A stretch of DNA of 64,000 bases from Chloroflexota bacterium (GCA_013388845.1 JACAEN010000032.1:1-64000), one strand, 5' to 3'; positions 49,292 to 58,529 are shown, counted from the stretch's first letter. The notes: generated by a model from the letters alone, not told the origin. Made by a program: numbers and translations.

Positions 49292-50974
49292 TTACCTGTC
49301 AAGAATGTATGCAACACCCCTATCCCCGTCTACCCTTACCCTTTGGCCCGTCTTGATTTTGGTGGTACCCTCTACGCAGCCAGCCACACAGGGAATACCA
49401 TATTCACGAGCCATTATGACCGGATGGGATAATGCCCCACCGCCATCGCTAATAAGTCCGCTAATGATGTTGAAAGAAACCGTCCAAGGAGCTGAAGTTC
49501 CGGGAGCTACCAGGATTTCACCGGGTTCTAACTCAGATAAATTGTCCACACTGGTAATTACCCTGGCTTTTCCCTCTGCCAATCCCGGAGCAGACGCGGC
49601 ACCGTAAAGATCCGCTTTTAGCTCTTCTCTAACAATAGGGATCTGAGTGGATACGGCCAGGGTTGGGTCGCTTTTCAGTACTGACTGCGCCTGGCTGATA
49701 TCTCCGTAATAAGGCTTGGGCTCTATGGTCAGGTTTCTTTCCCATTCTTTTTTTCTTCGCTCTACATAGGGACGCAGGTTAATCCTTCCCATGGGGATAG
49801 CTGCTTTTCTTATTTCATTGGGATGAAGAAAATGGATGTCTTCCGGCGCATCAATGCAGCCTGCTTCAGCAAAACGCCTGCCAAATTCTGTAATAATCCA
49901 CCTCCCCAGGGCGCCGATATAGAAGTCGCAGTAATAGGTATGGTCTTCACTCCAGTAACCAGACTTTTGAGCTGCTTGCATCGATATCTCGAAAGCTTCC
50001 TTCTGCCCTTCAGGTATTTTTGCCAGTACTTCCTCTGTTGTCCTTTTCCTCTCCTCAATAACCCGTCTTATCCTGGCATCAAACGGAAATACTTCTTCTG
50101 CCATCAGCATTTTGATGTTCCCGATAGCTAAAGAGAGTTTCTCGACCCAAGCAGGTGTATCGTATGCATGCATACGCTCACATCTCCAGCCATGCTCTAA
50201 TAGAAATTCTTTATATTCTTTCAGCCATTGGGACCCCGCAGCGCTTTTTCCCAAATTTTTTATTACCTCTTCATTGTCTTCTGTATCGAAGGCTTTCCGC
50301 AGGCCGAGCTCCACGGCTCTCCTGCCAAGGGTCCACAATCCCCTGACTACGGCTATAGCTTGGCTCTCAAATCCAGCCATTATCTTGTTGAAATTGGGAT
50401 CGACAGCTGCTTCAACTCCGAAAATATCCTGCCACATCTGCTGGAAAAGTCCACTGATGTAATAAGAGGCCATCAACATGATAAAATGAACCTCGCCTTC
50501 TTTTCGATTGATAATATACGCAAAATCCAGAAAAAACGTGAGAAGGTCTATATTGCTGAGTTTCCTGATGTCCTCCCACTCTTTTAAACCCCTTGATTCT
50601 TTCGCTTCTTTGTACATGCTCATTAGTTCCTGCTTAAAAGAACTCCACACTCCATCAAAATCCTCAATAAAGGGTTTTATTCTTTCCCTGAACAGGGGTT
50701 CCCGTGCTTGCCGCTCTTCTTCCGTGGTCTTAATTGCCGTAATGTAAGGATATCCATTTATAAATCTCGAATCCCAACCATGGGAAGTAGGTAGGCAGGC
50801 AGTCTCCGCCCCATACCTTATACCATGATAGTACCAATACCATCCCAGCCCTATATACAGAGGTTTCATGGGAGGCTTCCCATGAATGACATCGCATAAA
50901 AGCACTCCATATTGCTTTGGATCGTTCTCTTCGTCAAATTCGTAAAAACTTAAGTCATATGCCGATGATAACAC
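49292..50974 (-). CDS. PEP-utilising swivel-domain protein, phenylphosphate-synthase-alpha-like
   Basis: A 560-residue protein with a C-terminal PEP-utiliser phosphohistidine domain (LYGAASAPGLAEGKARVI near 465; GGALSHPVIMAREYGIPCV near 520, His being the phosphorylated residue). The N-terminal ~440 residues are helical and unlike the PEP-binding barrel of PEP synthase. The ATP-grasp half is a separate protein encoded upstream (51155-52174). This split, with ~600- and ~340-residue partners, matches the phenylphosphate synthase arrangement that activates phenol anaerobically. Related two-part systems of unknown substrate also exist, so the call is tentative. Confidence 0.75.
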   Translation of the reverse strand: MLSSAYDLSFYEFDEENDPKQYGVLLCDVIHGKPPMKPLYIGLGWYWYYHGIRYGAETACLPTSHGWDSRFINGYPYITAIKTTEEERQAREPLFRERIKPFIEDFDGVWSSFKQELMSMYKEAKESRGLKEWEDIRKLSNIDLLTFFLDFAYIINRKEGEVHFIMLMASYYISGLFQQMWQDIFGVEAAVDPNFNKIMAGFESQAIAVVRGLWTLGRRAVELGLRKAFDTEDNEEVIKNLGKSAAGSQWLKEYKEFLLEHGWRCERMHAYDTPAWVEKLSLAIGNIKMLMAEEVFPFDARIRRVIEERKRTTEEVLAKIPEGQKEAFEISMQAAQKSGYWSEDHTYYCDFYIGALGRWIITEFGRRFAEAGCIDAPEDIHFLHPNEIRKAAIPMGRINLRPYVERRKKEWERNLTIEPKPYYGDISQAQSVLKSDPTLAVSTQIPIVREELKADLYGAASAPGLAEGKARVITSVDNLSELEPGEILVAPGTSAPWTVSFNIISGLISDGGGALSHPVIMAREYGIPCVAGCVEGTTKIKTGQRVRVDGDRGVAYILDR

Positions 50975-51154
50975 TTTTACCCTCCTAGTCCCTTTAATCT
51001 AATAATGAATAGCTCTAATAATTCTTGGCTTTTTGAGGACAATATTGCCTCTATGGTACATTTATTTGGGCTCACCTACCTTTGCCTTCTATCATAAATC
51101 GGGTTAAATTCTTAAATCGGCTCTAAAATTTAAACCTAGAAAATATACAGTTGC

Positions 51155-52174
51155 TTAGAACTGCCTCAACATGTAATCCACTACTTGATCAACAGGGCTT
51201 TTTCGCGAAGATATGACTACCGGACGGGATTGCAGCAAAATTATACACTGTGGAAAAGGAAGATTCTCATCTACAGCCCATTCGACGTCCTGAGGCGCAC
51301 TGAAATGTTTCTCTAAAATTTTGCCCAGTTTACCGATCTCTTTTATTTCCTCATCGGACAAACAAAAAGTAGAGCACTTATCAGTCGGAGTCTCTTCCTC
51401 AGTAACTCCTGTTTCACTGAAACAAACATGCCTAGTCTTTTGACCAAGGGTCTTTTTAACAACCTCCAGGCTTTCCTTATCTAAAACATAGCTGTCCGGT
51501 ATAACTTCTCCGCCCACAACACTCTCTCCCAATCCCCAATTTGCTTCGATGATCATCTTGGAAGTATCCCCCGTATTGGGATCAGCAGTAAACAACACAC
51601 CGGCAGTACGTGCGTTCACCATCTTCACAACAGCAACCCCGATGGGATCACTTTCCAGAGAAAGTCCTTTTTGAGTCCTGAAGGATAAAGAACGAGGGTT
51701 AAAAGTACTTGACCATACTTTCTTGACCTTCTCCAGCAGCTCCGACTTTCCTTTAACATTAAGGTATGTTTCATATTGTCCGGGATGGCTTACCGGCCCC
51801 GCAGACCTTGTAGAAACAGGAACTTCTGTGACTTCGCATTTTTCGCATAAATCATTGTAACAGGAGATAATCTCCCCTCTCAACTTCTCGGGCAGAGCTT
51901 TGCCCTCTACAATTCGGCGTATCTCACGGCTCGCCTCATCAAATTGATCTATAGTCTTTAAGCCATCTTTAAATTGTACAAGGTAATCCTTTATCTCCTG
52001 GAGAGCACCAGTTTCATTCATAAAATACTCATATGCCTCCACGGAAATAGCAAACCCGGGAGGACACGGCAACCGTATCCTGGCGATCTCCCCAAGGTTT
52101 GCACATTTCTTACCTACAAGAGGACTGAACTCCTGACCTAACTCCTCTAACCAATAGATATATCTCTCTGGCAT
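51155..52174 (-). CDS. PEP-synthase-like ATP-binding protein, phenylphosphate-synthase-beta-like
   Basis: A 339-residue stand-alone PPDK/PEP-synthase N-terminal domain that binds ATP and would phosphorylate the swivel histidine of its partner. Segments are LVGKKCANLGEIARIRLPCP near residue 18, VSTRSAGPVSHPGQYETYLN near 122, ADPNTGDTSKMIIEANWGLG near 200, and QDVEWAVDENLPFPQCIILL with QSRPV near 300. It lies 180 nt upstream of the swivel gene on the same strand. Confidence 0.8.
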   Translation of the reverse strand: MPERYIYWLEELGQEFSPLVGKKCANLGEIARIRLPCPPGFAISVEAYEYFMNETGALQEIKDYLVQFKDGLKTIDQFDEASREIRRIVEGKALPEKLRGEIISCYNDLCEKCEVTEVPVSTRSAGPVSHPGQYETYLNVKGKSELLEKVKKVWSSTFNPRSLSFRTQKGLSLESDPIGVAVVKMVNARTAGVLFTADPNTGDTSKMIIEANWGLGESVVGGEVIPDSYVLDKESLEVVKKTLGQKTRHVCFSETGVTEEETPTDKCSTFCLSDEEIKEIGKLGKILEKHFSAPQDVEWAVDENLPFPQCIILLQSRPVVISSRKSPVDQVVDYMLRQF

Positions 52175-52268
52175 AATCTCTCACATTCCAACAAAATTAA
52201 CAAAGTTAAACCACTAACCATAACCGAAAAATTTTGTGTTTCCTTTAAGGGGCAATGTTTCATTAAAA

Positions 52269-53642
52269 TCACGGGTATGTGGTCTTCATCGGGCCAGCGG
52301 CCAGCATTTCGTCAACCTCTCTGTCTGACATGGAGTAGCGCAGGAGGAACTCCCCGTCGGAGACTTCAGAACCGATACCCATTTGCTGGCGAATCTCCGC
52401 TACCGTGGGCTGGGCAAGCTCCTTACCTATAAATTCCTTGCTTCGGGGCAGGCTGGTTATCTTGTCCAGCACGCTGGGGTCTATCGGGGTATTGGGCCTA
52501 CCAAACCAACCTGCCACATATTGAAGGACGCCATCGGGAACCTGCTTGTAGCGCTCGCCGGACATGATATTCATGGTGGCCTGGGTGCCGACAAACTGGG
52601 AAAGGGGGGTGACCATAATGGGATAACCCAGTTCCTGGCGCACTCTCAGCACCTCCTCCAGCACCTCTTCCAGGCGGTGCTCCATTTTCACTTCGGCTAA
52701 CTGGCGTTTCAGGGTGGACAGCATCCCCCCGGGCACCTGATGCTTGTAGTAATAGACGTCATGCTCCACCGGTACCCCTGGTGGGCGGTGTTCCCTTTTG
52801 GCAATCATCTGGAAGTGAGCTGACATGGCTTGCAGCGCCTCTTCGTCTACCTTCACTGCGTAACCAAGGTGACGAGCGTTGTGCAGGATGTTCAGCGCTG
52901 AAGGTAGTGAGGAGCCGTAGGCTAGAGGCGGGACAGCCACGTGGAAGGTCTTGACGCCGAGCTTCATCGCCTCTAGGTAGCAGAGGGGGGCAAGTCCGGT
53001 GCTGCAATGGGAGTGAATCTCAAGGGGGAGGCCATTGATATTCTGTTGAATCACTGGCACCAGAGTCCGCACCCGGTCGATAGTAAGCAGCCCTCCCTGG
53101 TCTTTGAGGTATATGAGGTCAACGTCGGGAGAGCTGGCTACTTCCCTTGCTTTCTGGGCGTAGAACTCGTCGGTGTGCACCGGGCTGATGGAGTAGGACA
53201 GGGCTATCATGACCTCATCGATGCCACATTCCTTGGCCATGCGTGCCGTACGAAAGAGGTGGTTTATATCGTGGGCAGCGTCTACTATCCAGACGCGTCT
53301 TATGCCGCAGGCTTTTACCGTCTTCAGCACCAGCGCCTGGATAGAGTCTGGCATCCGCTTAAAGCCGATGAAGCGCCTGCCGGTGGTGCCGAAGCTCAGG
53401 ATAGTGTTGGGCATGGCTTCGGCGCAAAGCCTTATCCTTTCCCAGGGATCTTCCTTGTGCCAACGTACCGACACCCCCATGTTTATGCTACTGGTAAAAT
53501 CGATGGCCCTAAAGCCGACTTTGTCCATTACTGGAGCAATGGAGAGTATCATGCCTGTCCGGATGCCAGTTGCATCCCACAGGCTCTGGTTGCCATCTCG
53601 TGTGGTTACGTCAACGAAATCTATCTCGTTATTACTATACAT
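52269..53642 (-). CDS. Carboxyltransferase/HMGL-like TIM-barrel protein (pyruvate carboxylase subunit B-like)
   Basis: A 457-residue protein of the conserved carboxylase/DRE-TIM family. Motifs are VDVTTRDGNQSLWDA at the N-terminus, the carbamylatable lysine in LIYLKDQGGLL near 175, and metal ligands in LEIHSHCSTGLAPLCY near 207. The oxaloacetate-decarboxylase-like domain (HQVPGGMLSTLKRQL) follows. There is no biotinyl domain and no biotin carboxylase nearby, so it may act as part of a dispersed biotin-dependent decarboxylase/carboxylase or on another substrate. Confidence 0.85.
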   Translation of the reverse strand: MYSNNEIDFVDVTTRDGNQSLWDATGIRTGMILSIAPVMDKVGFRAIDFTSSINMGVSVRWHKEDPWERIRLCAEAMPNTILSFGTTGRRFIGFKRMPDSIQALVLKTVKACGIRRVWIVDAAHDINHLFRTARMAKECGIDEVMIALSYSISPVHTDEFYAQKAREVASSPDVDLIYLKDQGGLLTIDRVRTLVPVIQQNINGLPLEIHSHCSTGLAPLCYLEAMKLGVKTFHVAVPPLAYGSSLPSALNILHNARHLGYAVKVDEEALQAMSAHFQMIAKREHRPPGVPVEHDVYYYKHQVPGGMLSTLKRQLAEVKMEHRLEEVLEEVLRVRQELGYPIMVTPLSQFVGTQATMNIMSGERYKQVPDGVLQYVAGWFGRPNTPIDPSVLDKITSLPRSKEFIGKELAQPTVAEIRQQMGIGSEVSDGEFLLRYSMSDREVDEMLAAGPMKTTYP

Positions 53643-53694
53643 GGCTAACCTCCCTCGAGGTAAACTGCTTAGCCGGAAGGGATACCTAGTCCTT

Positions 53695-54927
53695 CTAGCC
53701 AGTGTCCTTTAGCTTCATTACTTCCTCAAATGCAGCAACTACTTCCTGAGCAAAAGCTGGTTCGTCAATATTTGCGTCCACCTCTCTTATCTCAATCTCC
53801 GGCTTCAACTTCTCCTTAAGCCCATCAACAAAGGACTGAATGCCTTGGGGGGAGTAAAACTCGCCGCCTTCTTTTTCTATAGAGAGCCACCCTCGCTTTG
53901 GGATGAGAAACTTAGTCGGGCCTATCGCCCTGTTAAGCTTCTCAGCATAAACTGAGGCGACATTTCTTAATTCCTCCCTATTCAAGAACATCGTCACCCG
54001 TTGCGAATCTATGAAATAATGTTTGCGTACCTTGAGTTCAGGGGCCAATTCTTCGGCGGTAAGTCCGGTTCGAGAAATTGTGTCCACCCCCGCTGGGGCC
54101 ACCACCTGTGGGAGGCCCTTCTCTCCGGCTACTTCTAACCGCCTGGACCAGGAGATCCGCGAGCCACTGAACTTCTCATTAGTTATGCTGGACGGCACCA
54201 AGTCAATAACGCCGCTGAAGAAGCCTTCCTCAATGAGCTTCTCCATGGCTACTTCTGGCATTCCAGTAGCGTGGAAGCCGATGAACTCATATTTTTTCCC
54301 TAACAACTCTCTAATATAACGGGCGCAGTTATCTATATATCCATAGGTAGTCATGGCTATCCTCGGCTTTCCTTTCTCAGGGTAAGGAGGAGGAATTTCA
54401 GCTTCCACCATGGCACAGATAGCTGCGGCTGCTCTGCTCAGTTGGGCTTTGAGCAAGCTGTTAAGGCCTCTAATGTCAACTAGGGAATGCATCAAGGTTA
54501 TCCCCGTAGGGCCGAAAAGGCGGTTAACACCGGGCGTGGAGGCAGCACTGGAAACGATGAGCTTGGGAATTTGGTAGGGCATTTCTCTCATGATGCTGGA
54601 GGCCATCACTAAAGTAGTCATGCCACCAATAGCAACCATGCCCGATACCTCCCCTGCCCGACATAAAGCGTCCAGTTTAGCTATTGCCCCCTTAATCATT
54701 AACTCGGTTGCTCTCTTTCTTCCTTGGGCATCCCGTAGCTCCTCTATCTTTGCGCCGGCGGCTTTGGCCACCTCGTCAGCAGTAATGTCTGCCGCTAGCC
54801 TCGGCTCCCCTCTAAAGCCAATATCAATGATGAGAGGTTGCTGTCTCCACCGCAGGATAAGTTCCTTTAGGTAGCTGACCTCCTGGTCTCTATTATCCAA
54901 GGTAGCAATGATGATTATCTTTTTCAT
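53695..54927 (-). CDS. Tm-1-like ATP-binding domain protein (UPF0261)
   Basis: A 410-residue protein of the Tm-1-like family, which in plants inhibits viral replicase and in bacteria has no firmly assigned role. Typical parts are IATLDNRDQEVSYLKELIL at the N-terminus, IDIGFRGEPRLAADI, VAIGGMTTLVMASSIMREMP near residue 105, GPTGITLMHSLVDIRGLN near 145, and VIDLVPSSITNEKFSGSRIS near 240. ATG 54927 (MKKIIII) is preferred to an ATG four codons upstream. It lies 52 nt upstream of the carboxyltransferase-like gene on the same strand and may share its transcript. Confidence 0.85.
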   Translation of the reverse strand: MKKIIIIATLDNRDQEVSYLKELILRWRQQPLIIDIGFRGEPRLAADITADEVAKAAGAKIEELRDAQGRKRATELMIKGAIAKLDALCRAGEVSGMVAIGGMTTLVMASSIMREMPYQIPKLIVSSAASTPGVNRLFGPTGITLMHSLVDIRGLNSLLKAQLSRAAAAICAMVEAEIPPPYPEKGKPRIAMTTYGYIDNCARYIRELLGKKYEFIGFHATGMPEVAMEKLIEEGFFSGVIDLVPSSITNEKFSGSRISWSRRLEVAGEKGLPQVVAPAGVDTISRTGLTAEELAPELKVRKHYFIDSQRVTMFLNREELRNVASVYAEKLNRAIGPTKFLIPKRGWLSIEKEGGEFYSPQGIQSFVDGLKEKLKPEIEIREVDANIDEPAFAQEVVAAFEEVMKLKDTG

Positions 54928-54995
54928 AACTATCTCCAAGGCGATACCTTCATGACATATCTATGCTACGTATATTCGTCCCAACTGAGAAGTTG

Positions 54996-55205
54996 CTATG
55001 GTATTGAGTCTTGATCGGGCGTAAGACCCTCAATACGGTGTGGCAAGAGGTTAGCTTTCACGTCTGGCCTCAGTTGTTCCAGCAGTGTTTGAAGCGCCGC
55101 ATAATGAGTGCCCTCAGCAGCTACGCCCGTCGCTAACCTCTCTTCGATAGTACGGATATACTCGCTAAACGCTTTCAACCTAGGATTCATTTCTAGCCAC
55201 GCCAA
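54996..55205 (-). pseudogene. Remnant of a type IIG restriction/methylase N-terminus
   Basis: A 69-residue frame containing EYIRTIEERLATGVAAEGTH and YAALQTLLEQL resembles the helical N-terminus of Eco57I-like restriction-methylation enzymes, where NEPKRIE-type sequence follows. Here the frame continues as LPHRIEGLTPDQDSIP and stops. No methylase motifs follow, so the gene is truncated. It could instead be a small independent helical protein. Confidence 0.5.
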
Positions 55206-55552
55206 ATCCGCTTCACTCCGTGATATGAACCATAGCTCACTAGCATTATACTACGCGCTTTCATGACATGTCACGAACCACCAGGGGAAACGTCTTGCCT
55301 AGACGAACCGTATTACCCCCTTGAACAGAATAGCACTCTGTGTGATGTGCCCAATTAGCGTTGAACAATTCTGACAAATGTTACCTCGTTATCATCATGG
55401 TGGGCCTTGGGGGCAGTTCCCGGACTTTTCTTCGAGAAGAAGGGACTGATACCGGCGGTACAGCAGATGCTTGTTTCCTATAAAGGTATTTGAGCCACTG
55501 CGTCCGCTGGTCGTGCGTATTGAACAAAGTTTAAAGCAAGTATAGAATACAG
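55206..55552. other. 347-nt gene-free stretch
   Basis: I see no intact gene, RNA or strong promoter. Short coding-like fragments (for example 55400-55490) do not connect into a recognisable protein and may be further remnants. Confidence 0.4.
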
Positions 55553-55561
55553 GTGAGGAAA

Positions 55562-55738
55562 ATGACTAACACAAAGCTCAAGAAAGAAAAACTGGTCAAA
55601 TTCTTGATAAAGGAAGGCCCCCGTCTTCTTCCGTGGATTGGCCCACTTGCAGGCGATGTCTGGAAAGATGCAGTTGAGGAGTTTACCGAACTCCGCTGGA
55701 TAAGCATACAAAGGACTCCCAGGCAGTATCCTTTCTAA
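55562..55738 (+). pseudogene. Chimeric ORF ending in an aldehyde dehydrogenase tail
   Basis: A 58-residue frame starts MTNTKLKKEKLVKFLIKEG. After LAGDVWKDAV it becomes identical to the last 20 residues of the 46910-48367 aldehyde dehydrogenase (EEFTELRWISIQRTPRQYPF). The tail plus the following ribosome site were evidently left behind from an ALDH paralogue after deletion, or copied from 48.3 kb. A GGTGAGG precedes ATG 55562, so it may still be translated. Confidence 0.6.
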
Positions 55739-55767
55739 AGATACAAAAATATAAAAGGAGGTAACAA
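55678..55767 (+). repeat. Duplicate of the aldehyde dehydrogenase 3' end
   Basis: Direct copy of 48309-48398, including the stop and the AAGGAGGTAA ribosome site that now serves the HapK-like gene. Confidence 0.85.
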
Positions 55768-55769
55768 AA

Positions 55770-56132
55770 ATGGCCAAGGAGATTATCCTTTACAACCTGA
55801 GGCACGACGTCAAAGAGAAGGACTATGTAAAGTGGTGTGAAGACTACAAAGGGCCCTTGTTGATCGGGCTGCCCGGATCCAAAAGCTTTACACTCCTGAA
55901 GGTCACGGGAGGAGCACAAGGGAACGGCCAGAAGGGCAGCCCGCCAAGTCCGACAAAGCCTCCGTTCAACTATATTGGCATTTTGGATGCAACCAGCCTC
56001 GAGGAATGGGGAAAGTCCAGGGAAAGTAAAGCCTTTAAGGAATTCTTTTCCCAATGGTTATCCAAATGGGCGGCTGATTTTTATGTACTTGGGACTACTG
56101 AACTTTATCATGGGGAAAAGCGATTAAGGTAG
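55770..56132 (+). CDS. HapK/REDY-like dimeric alpha/beta-barrel protein
   Basis: A 120-residue protein I place in the REDY-like/HapK group from its opening (MAKEIILYNLRHDVKEKDY), YVKWCEDYKGPLLIGLPGSK, PPFNYIGILDATSLEEW and a C-terminal AADFYVLGTTELY. Named after a prodigiosin-type biosynthesis gene, the group is widespread and mostly uncharacterised. Its ribosome site sits on the duplicated aldehyde dehydrogenase tail. It probably belonged to an ALDH-linked catabolic operon. Confidence 0.72.
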   Translation: MAKEIILYNLRHDVKEKDYVKWCEDYKGPLLIGLPGSKSFTLLKVTGGAQGNGQKGSPPSPTKPPFNYIGILDATSLEEWGKSRESKAFKEFFSQWLSKWAADFYVLGTTELYHGEKRLR

Positions 56133-56288
56133 CTTTTCTAATTTTCCTACCCTATCTATAATGTTTGCCCAGAGCCGCGTGACCCGGATCCATCGGGCAT
56201 TCTGTAGGTTTTTGGTTGCATAAGACGACGCATCGTGCAGTTTTCTAGCTGTCTTAAGCACTAAGGGATAAGTCAATTTCGCTCAGGC

Positions 56289-57014
56289 TTAAGCTCTTTT
56301 TCCCTCTTTGAGGCTTAAGAAGTCCGAGTTATAGTCCTCAATTAGCCCGGCATCGGCAAAGCTGAAGTATCTATTTTCGCCTATTATGATGTGGTCCAAG
56401 ACCTTAATCTGCATGATGTTACCGGCGAAGACCAAATCCTGGGTTATTCGCTTATCATTATCGCTGGGTTGAGGATTGCCGGCCGGGTGGTTATGGACGA
56501 AGATTAAGGCGGCAGCGTTATGCTTAACGGCGCTCTGGATAATCTCACGAGGATAAATAGCACTGGCATTCAGTGTCCCTTCAAAAAGGTCCTCAATCTC
56601 GATAACTCGATTTTGGGAATCCAGGAACATGACTTTGAAGACTTCTTTTTTCAGGTCTCGCATAGAATGGTAGAGGTAATCGAAGACCTCCCGGGAAGAC
56701 CGGCAGTAGGGTTTATCAAGGACCTGTTCCTTGAGAAACTCTCTGGCTAGCTCTTGCATGAATTTGATGACAAAGACGTTGTGGGCGGTAATCCCTTTGA
56801 TTTTCCGCAATTCCTCGGGAGGAGCTTCCAGAACGCCTCTCAGGGTCTTGAACCGCTTGATGGCTTCTTTGGCTTGCGGTTTACAGTCCTTGCGAGGCGT
56901 GCCCAGCGTCAGCAGCAGTTCCACAATTTCGTAGTCCAGGAATGCTGCTAGCACTGATTGATTGAACCTTTCCCGCAGCCTTTTCCTGTGTCCTTCCGGG
57001 CTTCTAGCTTCCAT
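56289..57014 (-). CDS. radC: RadC-family JAB/MPN-domain protein
   Basis: A 241-residue RadC protein with an N-terminal helix-hairpin-helix part (RKIKGITAHNVFVIKFMQEL) and the JAMM metallo-motif FVHNHPAGNPQPSDNDKRIT near residue 175. Although named for DNA repair, its role is unsettled. The final ~35 codons and the downstream flank are partly repeated at 40620-40790. It is monocistronic, ending in a long repeat-bearing gap. Confidence 0.93.
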   Translation of the reverse strand: MEARSPEGHRKRLRERFNQSVLAAFLDYEIVELLLTLGTPRKDCKPQAKEAIKRFKTLRGVLEAPPEELRKIKGITAHNVFVIKFMQELAREFLKEQVLDKPYCRSSREVFDYLYHSMRDLKKEVFKVMFLDSQNRVIEIEDLFEGTLNASAIYPREIIQSAVKHNAAALIFVHNHPAGNPQPSDNDKRITQDLVFAGNIMQIKVLDHIIIGENRYFSFADAGLIEDYNSDFLSLKEGKRA

Positions 57015-57029
57015 GCTTAGAGGCTCTCT

Positions 57030-57143
57030 TTCATAACTCCGCTGTCCCCTCTTACCTTAAGAGAGGATTTGGGGGATTTCCTCCTCACTCCTTCGACTTC
57101 GCTCAGGACAAGTGTAACCCTCTCCCACCAGGGGAGAGAATTA
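57030..57143. repeat. Cluster of dispersed repeats upstream of cca
   Basis: Contains CCCTCTTACCTTAAGAGAGG (relative of the 1063 and 10134 repeats), TCCTTCGACTTCGCTCAGGA (57089-57108) and CCCTCTCCC with GGGGAGAG (57117-57133). A TATAAT-like segment lies near the cca start (57198-57203). Confidence 0.6.
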
Positions 57144-57215
57144 TAATATTTTCACTATGGTTATGGGAATTAGGTTATACGACGGCAAGGGAAGTGCTGA
57201 TATAATACTGATGAA

Positions 57216-58529
57216 ATGAATCTAGCTCGACGAATAGAGCGATACCTGCCCCAGCCACTTCTTGAGCTAGTCAAGGATATCAGCGGACAGGCAGCCAAGC
57301 GGGGGGAAAGAGTATATCTCGTGGGCGGTGTAGTGCGGGATCTGCTCTTAGGAGATCCTTCGCTTCGCTCAGGACTTCGTTTCGACCTTGATTTGGTAGT
57401 CGAGGGTGATGCGGTGAAACTGGCTCAGCAAGTGGCGGAAACCAGTCAGGCCAAGTTGCTGGCTCATCATCGCTTCGGCACCGCTAAGCTTAGATATGAG
57501 AATTTCACCCTGGATCTGGCGACAGCGCGAAAGGAGACCTATGCCAGACCGGGAGCGTTGCCTACGGTCGCCCCGGGCACCCTCAAGGACGACCTCTTCC
57601 GTAGAGATTTTTCTATCAATGCTATGGCTATATCCCTGGCGGCAAGTGATTATGGGGAGTTAATCGACCCTCATCATGGTAAAAGCGACCTGAAGCACGG
57701 TCTTATTCGAATTTTGCATCCCAAAAGCTTCACCGACGATGCCACCAGAATTTTGCGAGCTGTCCGTTATGAACAACGGCTGGGTTTTGAGCTCGAAACG
57801 CAGACTGCTCAGCTATTGAAACGGGATACTCCTATGCTGGATACCATAAGCGGCGACCGCATCAGGCACGAGCTAGAGCTAATCCTTCGAGAAGGACAGC
57901 CAGAACTTGTTATCAAGCGCCTTGCCGAGCTAGGAGTGCTGCCCAGAATAAGCCCGTTCCTCAAAGGCGATGGCTGGATAACAGAGAAATTTGGCAGAGT
58001 GCGCCGCCTGAAGAAGCCCAACCAGTTGCCCTCGCTTTATTTCTGCCTTCTTATTTATTCATTTAGTGAAAGGGGACTTGAGCAATTTATCGCGCGTCTC
58101 AACACGCCGGCAAAACTATCCCAAGCCATGCGTGACACACTCCACCTCAAGACCAGATTGCCCCTCCTGGATAAGCCTTCTCTGAAACCCAGTGAGATCT
58201 ATTATCTGCTGCGAGAATATGAGCCCGTAGCGGTGCAGACGAATGCCCTGGCTTCAGATTCTTCAGTTATACAACACCACCTCCAGCTATTTCTCACAAA
58301 GCTACGCTATGTAAAGACTTCCCTGGACGGGGAAGAGCTAAAAAAACTGGGCATCCCAGCGGGACCCGAGATGGGAAAAGTTCTGCAAACATTGCATAAG
58401 GCAAAATTAGATGGCGAGGTTAGCACCAAAGCCGACGAAAGGAGATTAGCCCTCTCTTTCCGACCGGATTACAAAGGTAGAGGCGGAAGAAGGCCCCAGA
58501 GCCACTCCAAAAACGCCCCACCGAGGTAG
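57216..58529 (+). CDS. cca: CCA-adding tRNA nucleotidyltransferase/poly(A) polymerase family
   Basis: Builds or repairs the 3' CCA of tRNAs (or acts as a related class II polymerase). The head domain has LVGGVVRDLLLG near residue 35 and the catalytic aspartates in FDLDLVVEGDA. RRDFSINAMAISL near 130 and TRILRAVRYEQRLGFELE near 172 follow. The C-terminal half is helical. Between LLLG and FDLDLVV lies DPSLRSGLR, encoded by a TCCTTCGCTTCGCTCAGGA repeat inserted in frame where the family normally has a few residues. The 3' end overlaps the convergent VTT gene by 61 nt. Confidence 0.9.
   Translation: MNLARRIERYLPQPLLELVKDISGQAAKRGERVYLVGGVVRDLLLGDPSLRSGLRFDLDLVVEGDAVKLAQQVAETSQAKLLAHHRFGTAKLRYENFTLDLATARKETYARPGALPTVAPGTLKDDLFRRDFSINAMAISLAASDYGELIDPHHGKSDLKHGLIRILHPKSFTDDATRILRAVRYEQRLGFELETQTAQLLKRDTPMLDTISGDRIRHELELILREGQPELVIKRLAELGVLPRISPFLKGDGWITEKFGRVRRLKKPNQLPSLYFCLLIYSFSERGLEQFIARLNTPAKLSQAMRDTLHLKTRLPLLDKPSLKPSEIYYLLREYEPVAVQTNALASDSSVIQHHLQLFLTKLRYVKTSLDGEELKKLGIPAGPEMGKVLQTLHKAKLDGEVSTKADERRLALSFRPDYKGRGGRRPQSHSKNAPPR
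57354..57378 (+). repeat. Dispersed repeat inserted in frame in cca
   Basis: TCCTTCGCTTCGCTCAGGA (57357-57375) is a version of the intergenic element at 57089-57108. It sits between the glycine-rich loop and the catalytic aspartates. Confidence 0.65.

Noticed and set aside
53007-53648. 213-codon plus-strand open frame
   Set aside because: It is antisense to the carboxyltransferase-like gene, whose protein has clear family motifs. The opposite frame has no recognisable domain or ribosome site.
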